NCBI GenBank assembly: GCA_963971425.1
Contig: OZ020525.1
Span: forward strand, 1,674,001-1,738,000
Length of the DNA stretch: 64,000 nt
Direction of reading: 5' to 3'
Source of the DNA: Bryoerythrophyllum caledonicum
Taxonomy: Eukaryota > Streptophyta > Bryopsida > Pottiales > Pottiaceae
The stretch's first letter is position 1; each line of letters begins with the position of its first letter. This document shows, piece after piece, positions 58,101-64,000 of the stretch. Under the pieces are notes generated by a model that was not told the DNA's origin, did not search any database, and saw only the letters and a program-made list of their open reading frames with translations. Position numbers and translations under genes: made by a program.

Positions 58101-60650
58101 TTAATAGTTTGGATGGGGTGAAGTGGTAGGTTTTGAAGTCTTCATTGTTCATGATATGTGTGCCGTTGGGTAAAGTAATTTGGGCTAGTTCAAAAATATT
58201 TTTTGAGAGGAGTTTTTGGGAGAGTTGGGCATTGAATGCGTTGTGGTTTGGTGTTTCTTGGTGCCATAGTATTTCTAGTGTTGTAGGATTAATGAGGAAG
58301 CTTGGGAGTGTACTTTTAAGGTGGGCTTTAGCTATGTGTTTTAATAGGTAGAGTGTTCGAGTTATTGGTGATCTTATGTAGTCGTTTTTTTTAATTCTGG
58401 GTATGTTTTCAGCACCACCGTGTTGGGCAAGGACATAATGCGTTAATCCATTATATATTTTCCCAAGTCGGCCTTTATCGTATAAAGCGTTTTGTAGTTG
58501 TTCACCTATACATCGGAGATATGCATTTTTGAGGGAGAAGGCTTCAAGTCCAAATAGGTTATGTGGAAGTTGGGTAAGTGCATTCGACATACATTTTGGA
58601 AGTCCGCATATGGTCTTTTGTATGGCTATTATCTTTTGGTCAAGTTTTTTGATAGTTGGCATAGAGTATGGTACCCCGTAGAAACTCTATGCTACTCCTG
58701 GGCGTAGTACGGTATCAATCATTTTTATTTTTTGTTTCATGGTTGCCGGACATGTCGTTAGTTCTTTGCATTGTTTAATGAGTTTTGTGGTTGTTATGTG
58801 AATTTGTATTTTCCATTTTAGTGAGGGGACAAGGTTTATACCTAGGTATATGTATGGTTTGTTTTGGTGTAGTATAGGGATCGGTTGATTACGGTAATTG
58901 ATGTTAGAAGCTTGCATTAGGGCTTTGAACGTGGTAGGGTTTAATTTGGATTTGTTTGGGCATCTGGTAGCGGCGCATTTAGGGACGCCTACGTCCATAC
59001 CGGTCCATTTGCAATATCTATTAATTTTATTGAGTTGTATTTGGATCGATTTAATTTTGTTCGTTATGGCGGCAAGGTCATCCGCATATGCGGCAGAGTT
59101 TATTGTGACTTGTGATGTGCCAAAAGTGTATCCATTGTTGCCTCGTTCTAGCCATCTGAGTAGTGGTTCTAAGAATATAATGAATAGGTATGGGCTAAGG
59201 GTGTCTCCTTGTATAGTGCCTCTTTGAATGGGTATAGGTTTTGTTTTCCCAAAATGTTCGCCAGTGTAGTACGTGGATGACTAAGAGTAGATGTTTCCAA
59301 CGAGTGTAGTTGCATCTTTTGGATAGCCAAGGTCCGTCATTATTGCCAGTAGTCGGGCATGGTCTATTGAGCCGAAGGCATTTTTAAAGTCAACGTATAA
59401 TATGTATATATCTTGGTTTGTAAATTTTGCGTCTTCTAGTGCAGCTATTATAGTTTGTAATTGTCGAGCGGTGCTTCTCTCTGCTCTGAATCCTTCTTGA
59501 CTATCATGTAGGATTTTGAATTTTTCACCATATGAGGATAATATAGAGGTGAGTGTACTGGTAAAGAGTTTATATATTGTGTTAGCTAGTGCAATTGGTC
59601 TATGGTTGGGTAGTATAGATGGGTCGCCTTTTTTGTATATTAAGATTGTTGCACTTGATTTCCATGAGGTCGGTATTTGTTTTTGTTTATAGTAGTGATA
59701 AAAGAATAGGAATAGTAATTTATGGAATCTTGGGGGCATGTTTTTGAGTATTGAATTTGGTATTCGATCTGGTCCTGGTGCTTTGTTATTTCCAAGATTT
59801 TGAAGGCATGTGTCGTATATGGCTCTATTAAAGTATTTGTGTAGTGGAATTTCTGGTTCACCTCTTTTGTCAAGGGTATATCCATCTAGGTCATGCCACG
59901 GGTATTGGCGGACTGCGCATGTGCATTCGATTGGGTGTTGTGGTTGGTAGTTACATGTTGGTATTGTTGGACTATTGATTTTTGTTTGTTGGTTGAATAT
60001 TTCATTCGCAATGTCTTCGGGGCTAGTTAGGATATTGTTGTATTGGTCTTTGATGCAATCCATTGGTGGGGATTCAAAGTTCTTAAAGATTTTCTTGTTA
60101 ATTCTTTTTGGACTAATTTCATGTTGTTGTCTATATTTTGAGATGGCTTTTTTGATGTTGTCTTTAGCGTATTTTGAGGTTACTTTCCGGGCTTGTATGT
60201 TGGCATTTTTTGCAATTAGTGCAATATCCTTTATCCAAGCGTCATGGGGAAGATCCGGAGGCGGCGGGGTAGGTATTTGGATGTGCTATAGGGTTAGTAA
60301 TACATTGAGTATGGGGTGGTTGCGCCATTGGGGGTTGGTCTTTGCAATTCTAATGGTTTTTCGTATAACATGGTATGTGGTTAGGTGTTGTTTCTAGGTT
60401 TTGGAAAGCTTGCGGGGTAAATAACCTCCTTGTTGGGAAGTTCGATTCGTCGATTGGGGTATAGGGTTGGCTTTGCAAGTTTTTTCTAGTGTGCCAGAAA
60501 TTTCTTTAATGAGTTTGTCTAGGGTGTGGCATGCTTCTTGCCATTGTACTCGTGATAGTTGACTATTGTTTTCCAGAGTGTTTATGAGGGAGTCTATTTG
60601 TATGGAGTTTCCTTCAAAGAATTTTGTGTTGAATTTTTCTATATTGTTTT
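55132..60650 (-). pseudogene. LINE reverse transcriptase-RNase H, five in-frame stops
   Basis: A single minus-strand frame runs from about 60650 to the stop at 55132, broken only by TAG at 60394, 60286, 59281 and 58687 and TAA at 57679. RT motifs: NKAPGPDRIPNSILKNMP, YVDFKNAFGSIDHARLL (motif A), RGTIQGDTLSPYLF (motif B) and AYADDL (the catalytic motif, near 59090). After RT come a conserved-looking PGVA-SFYGVPYS region, a connector with FYSPYERDKIFGSLGKAFDY (near 57190-57120), then RNase H with YYTDGS, RAELMAI, FTDCINALYLL and KVRAHANIDGNEQAD, and a short Cys/His region (CPICPSTDPDTWLHVLLKC) that could bind nucleic acid. All four RT/RH catalytic acidic positions I can identify are present, so damage is limited to the stops. 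Confidence 0.9.
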
Positions 60651-62129
60651 TTGGAATTGGATTGAGTATGCGTATAGTGTCTTGTTTGAGATTGTAGGGG
60701 TTCGATTGACTATTGTGTTATTTGGGATGTGTAGTTGTACAAGTGAGTGGTCCGAGTTGAGAATGACATCCTTGCTTGTTGTAGAGGTGTATTGTGTATT
60801 GTTATTTGTACTTATATAGAATCCATCTATTAGACTCCAATCGCTGTAGTTATAGCCACCTTGTCTAGAGAATTGTGTATTAGTATTGATGTATGTGAGG
60901 TTTAAGTTTTCTGTGAAACGGCGCCATTGATAATCCAAGGTTTGAGGGGGGATGTTGTGATTTCCATTTTGGCGACCAATTAGTGCTATGTCTCTATTGA
61001 AATCACTACATAGTAGGTATGTGTGATTGGGGTTATTATTAATTTGGGATGTAATAGTGTTTTGTATGTCCGTGATAAATCTAGCATCTTCGGGGTGGGA
61101 TGGCATGTACATGTGAAGGATCAACCACGGTTGTAGCGGGTAGTTATTGATTTTGATTATTTGAATGTAAGGTGATATGTGCATTGGGGTAGGAATTTTG
61201 TTGATGTTGCCCGGGAAGGCATATTTTTTGTGTATTAACGTAAGGAGACCCCCACGGCCCGGAGTGTACGGTCTCCGTTGTTGAATGCATCTTGTAAGTG
61301 CGTGAGTATTATTAAAGATAAGTTTGTAGTCTTGAAATATGTTTTGTATATATTTTGTAGATTTTGTGGCGGTTAGTTTTGTTTCTTGTATGACTATGAG
61401 GGCTGGTGGTGTGTCTGTGTGTGTGGCTAGAGTTTGTAAACTAGGGAGGGCAGTATTTAATGAGGAGGCATTCCATGTGACTATATATGTATTTTCTTGG
61501 TTTGATATAATGTTTTGGTTTTGTGGAAGGATGTAGGGGGGTGGTGGAGGCGGATGGGTGTATTCTGGCATCGGGTCTAGGCATTTTAATGATTCATTAA
61601 TAAGGTTATTAGGGAGGTAGGGGAATTGTAGTTTTATTGTTTCTTTTGAGGGGGGTATAGTCTGCCTATGTAGGAAGTCATATAGTTCATTGTGTATTGT
61701 GTTTGTATGATGTATGATGTTTTGGTTATGTTCAAGAAATATTTTATAGGGGTGCGGAGTGTGAATGTGTTGTTCTGGTGGGTTTTGTAGATTTAATAGG
61801 GTTTGTAGGAGTGTATTAGTCCAAGTGATCGTGTTTACGTTTTGTGGGTTTAGAAGGTGGTTACATTCATCTATATGTGGATGGGTAGTGATTACTAAGG
61901 CATATAGAATGTGGGGTGGTGGATGCGTGTTTTTTTGCTGTATGTATTGGGCAATGTTTGGGTGTGTGGAGTTATGTGTGTGGTGTAGTGTGTGTGTGTT
62001 TATTATGAGAGGGGCGAATGATTTTGCAATGTGTTCATATTCCGGTTGTAATTTTATGGTATTAGGTATGAAGTATATTTTGGCGTTTTTCTTATGTGAT
62101 GGGGGGTGTCTTTTTAATATATTAGGCAT
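60639..62129 (-). pseudogene. LINE AP-like endonuclease domain
   Basis: A 496-codon open frame from the ATG directly after the 2A-like motif (62129). The N-terminal 200 residues are His/Asn/Pro-rich and variable. The endonuclease/exonuclease/phosphatase fold follows: TWNASSLN (about 218-225), IQETKL (247-252), LLCSDFNRD (372-380), LIDGFYI (433-439) and NSDHSLV (458-464), which supply the Glu, Asp/Asn and SDH catalytic residues. This enzyme nicks target DNA to prime reverse transcription. The frame ends at 60639, but the next frame continues the same protein (PIPKNNIEKFNTKFFEGNS), so a small indel near 60650 separates it from the RT. Confidence 0.9.
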
Positions 62130-62325
62130 AGGTCCCGGGTTGGTTTCTATGTCTCCTCCAAGAAGTAGTATTAGTTTGTAATATGTCTGTTTAGTACTGT
62201 ATATTAACGCTTTAGTTTTTTGTTTATTTTTTGGGGCTTTTGTTTTGTTGGTATGGTCATGTTTGTTTGTGGATGGGTGGTTGTTTGTATTTTGTATGAG
62301 GTAAATGAGTTTTTTTTTGTTATTT
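62130..62325 (-). other. LINE leader with 2A-like motif
   Basis: Upstream of and in frame with the endonuclease, a roughly 65-codon stretch (Lys/Thr/Asn-rich, KTKALIYSTK) ends in YYKLILLLGGDIETNPGP, directly followed by the Met at 62129. GDIETNPGP fits the 2A consensus DxExNPGP exactly. At such motifs the ribosome releases the upstream peptide at the final glycine and continues from the proline, giving two proteins from one ORF. 2A-like sequences are known from viruses and some animal and trypanosome LINEs. A TAA near 62331 bounds the leader; no ATG is visible within it, so either it starts further upstream via splicing or frameshift, or this copy is truncated. Confidence 0.8.
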
Positions 62326-62329
62326 ATTT

Positions 62330-63515
62330 ATTTGGTGGATGTGGTTGTGTTTATCTTTGATTTTTTATGTGTCCATGTGTTTATTTGCGTAGTTGCTTTT
62401 GTTTGATCAGTGATACGTAGGTGTATGTGTGTTTGTTTGTATATTTTTGTGGTTGAGATTGGCCATGTGGCATGAGGTTATTATGTGTATGATTATTTGT
62501 ATATGGGCTTATGTTGGTATTCGGGGGGATATTGAGGTTGTTTTTATATGTAGGTATGTTAGTATATATGTTGGAATTTATATATTTATTTGTTTTGGTG
62601 TTAGTGGTAGATTGTATGGTTTGTCTTGATGTTTTATGTGTATTTTTTGAATGATTTTTTGGGTTGTTTATGGTTTCATTATTTATGTACGAGTGTGTGT
62701 TTGCTTGCGAGGGCTTTGTGATGTTTACATTTTTGTTTATGTTTTTGAGTGTTGTGTTTGGGTGTGTGTTTATGTTGGTGTGCCTTTGTGTGAGGTTTTT
62801 TTTATATAGGTATATGCGTGTTATTGGTGGTGTATAGAGGTGGATTTTATTTTTATATGTTTCTAGTTGTATGGGTGGTAGGGTGTTTGTATGTGGGCGT
62901 GGGTTGGTACGCGTATGTTTTTGTTTTTGTAGGCATGTTTTTTTATGTGGTGGTGTTTGTGTGGATGTGTATGTATGTCTGTTTGTGGATTTATTGTGTG
63001 TGTTTATATATATGTGTGGGTGGATGTATGTTTGTGTGTGTGTCTTTTTGTATTTGTGCGTGTATGTGGTTGTGTATGTAGGCATATTTGTTTGATTATG
63101 TGTATGTATTTGTGTTGGTGGGTGTATGTATATTTGTATGGGAGTGTGAGTCCCCGTAGGTATGTATTTGTTTGTATGGGTATGTGTGAGTATTGGTGTG
63201 CTTATGTGTGTATGTATGTGTTTTTTTGTTTTGGTTTTTTTTTGGCATATGTTGTATGGAGGTACGTATGTGTGTATGTGTAGGTATATATGTCTATACA
63301 TATATGTGTACATATCCATATGTACGTGTATGTGTATTGGTATATGTATTTTGTGTTTGTATGGGTTTTTGGCCATATTTGTAGCATACTGTATTTGTAT
63401 TGTATATAATTCGAGGTATAGTGATGGTATGGTATACTAATGTGCTTGTATTCTACTGGTATTCTACTATCCGAATTACTGTGGTAAATATGTATTACCG
63501 TGTGGTCTTTGTTCT
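62330..63515. repeat. GT-rich low-complexity tract, 1.2 kb
   Basis: The plus strand is rich in TGTGTATG, TTTGTGTG and GTATGTAT combinations, irregular rather than a pure microsatellite. The minus strand reads open for 331 codons (63376-62381) as a His/Thr/Asn/Tyr/Ile-rich sequence, and several plus frames are also open. I regard these as consequences of composition. It lies upstream of the LINE and may be part of its 5' region or an expanded simple sequence. Confidence 0.7.
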
Positions 63516-64000
63516 TCACATGTTTGGCGGTGTATCTTCAATTTGTCTTGGCTTGACTCTTCCTTTGATGGCTTTCATGGCTTCAATGGTGGCTTGCATG
63601 GAGTTTTGGATGCTCTCCATTTGAGCAACTAGTTCTTCGTGTAGCTTGTCGGTGTACTCTCGATTTTCTCTTCTCATCTTCTTGTTGTTTTCTTCCAATG
63701 CTTCTACAAGGTCTTTCTTTGTCACGTTGGTGTTGGTGGAAGAAGGGGCATCTTGAATTTTGAAAGTAGCAACGGTATTAACCATGGCGGTGTTGATGTC
63801 ATTGAATCCAAACTTCTCTACTTGTTCTTGAGTTGGTGGTTCCACTCCTTCCAAGCTTCTCCTATGTGGAGCAAAGTCCACATGGTTACCTCCCATGTGG
63901 ATAGTCCTCTTCACGAATTTCCTACACACAATAGGGTTAGCACATTCCACATTGGCACTTCCATTATGTCTCTCTCCATTCTCTTTATGAAACCAAATAT
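63516..64000 (-). CDS. Partial coiled-coil ORF running off the window
   Basis: Open on the minus strand from the window edge (64000) to the stop at 63516, about 160 codons, so the start is outside the window. Visible: CANPIVCRKFVKRTIHMGG, HRRSLEGVEPPTQEQVEKFG, then a coiled coil (KKDLVEALEENNKKMRREN to QMESIQNSMQATIEAMK) and a basic tail (GRVKPRQIEDTPPNM). It could be a retroelement gag or LINE ORF1-like protein, given its neighbours on the same strand, but it has no zinc knuckle or RRM that I can see. Family unknown. Confidence 0.5.
   Translation of the reverse strand, partial: IWFHKENGERHNGSANVECANPIVCRKFVKRTIHMGGNHVDFAPHRRSLEGVEPPTQEQVEKFGFNDINTAMVNTVATFKIQDAPSSTNTNVTKKDLVEALEENNKKMRRENREYTDKLHEELVAQMESIQNSMQATIEAMKAIKGRVKPRQIEDTPPNM

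Larger units (their letters stand above)
54839..62325 (-). mobile_element. LINE retrotransposon with 2A, EN, RT and RNase H
   Basis: On the minus strand, from 62325 down, the order is: a short Lys/Asn-rich leader ending in a 2A-like motif, an AP-type endonuclease, reverse transcriptase, a long connector, and RNase H, ending at the stop at 55132. A 3' UTR of about 290 bp follows and ends in (TTC)n-like bases at 54839-54852, a plausible simple-repeat tail. One frameshift (about 60650) and five in-frame stops (60394, 60286, 59281, 58687, 57679) inactivate it, yet the reading frame is otherwise continuous for over 5 kb, so the copy is fairly young. EN-RT-RH order is known for plant LINEs of the I/L1-like groups; I do not assign a clade. 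The 5' end is not defined. Confidence 0.9.

Noticed and set aside
62381..63376. 331-codon His/Thr/Asn-rich ORF as a protein
   Set aside because: Its composition follows from the GT-rich repeat; several other frames are equally open and no domain is visible.
1..64000. CRISPR arrays, operons or Shine-Dalgarno sites
   Set aside because: Introns, an snRNA gene and transposon types show this is eukaryotic nuclear DNA; no regularly spaced short direct repeats with unique spacers were seen.

Overview
The window is eukaryotic nuclear DNA from a green plant of the streptophyte lineage. This rests on a plastid-type sigma factor, a THA8-like organellar PPR gene, a plant-like neutral-sphingomyelinase (SMPD4-type) gene, a U2 snRNA gene, GT-AG introns and telo-box motifs. 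AT-rich, transposon-filled spacers and GC-rich gene starts suggest a large, repeat-rich genome. A bryophyte, fern or charophyte alga would fit, but I cannot name the species. A run of exactly 200 N at 7997-8196 shows that this is scaffolded assembly.

Layout. 1-1951: AT-rich DNA with a broken coiled-coil ORF. 1952-14649: a 12.7 kb DNA transposon with 31-bp terminal inverted repeats (30/31 matching) and a 4-bp AAAC target duplication. It carries two long, divergently transcribed, intronless genes: a 1314-aa protein of unknown family (minus strand) and a DUF7869-type protein (plus strand) that may be the transposase. Its middle has been invaded by MITEs and holds two identical 22-bp perfect palindromes around the assembly gap. 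17.9-22.0 kb: decayed Helitron Rep/PIF1-helicase remnant (minus). 25.7-26.7 kb: degenerate ~63-bp tandem array ending in a ~150-bp-arm inverted repeat. 28.6-33.7 kb: six-coding-exon SMPD4-like gene (plus). 37.2-39.6 kb: five-exon plastid sigma factor gene, SIG5-like (plus). 44.1-45.4 kb: four-exon gene for a small coiled-coil protein (minus). 46.1-46.3 kb: U2 snRNA (minus). 46.8-48.1 kb: four-exon THA8-like PPR gene (minus), whose upstream region is a ~275-bp tandem repeat with telo-box motifs. 54.8-62.3 kb: almost full-length LINE (minus) encoding a 2A-like ribosome-skipping motif, AP-type endonuclease, reverse transcriptase and RNase H; it is broken by one frameshift and five in-frame stops. 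62.3-63.5 kb: GT-rich low-complexity DNA. 63.5 kb to the edge: partial coiled-coil ORF.

At least eight copies of a ~0.2-0.95 kb MITE family with TTAA target sites and CCCCTAAAGGACC termini, plus a related CCCTTAAACGCC family, are spread through the spacers. Their ends look piggyBac-like.

The cellular genes do not form a pathway; each has its own promoter. Two, the sigma factor and the THA8-like PPR, concern organelle gene expression. The two most notable items are the 12.7 kb two-gene transposon, for which I know no established superfamily with this combination, and the 2A-bearing LINE.
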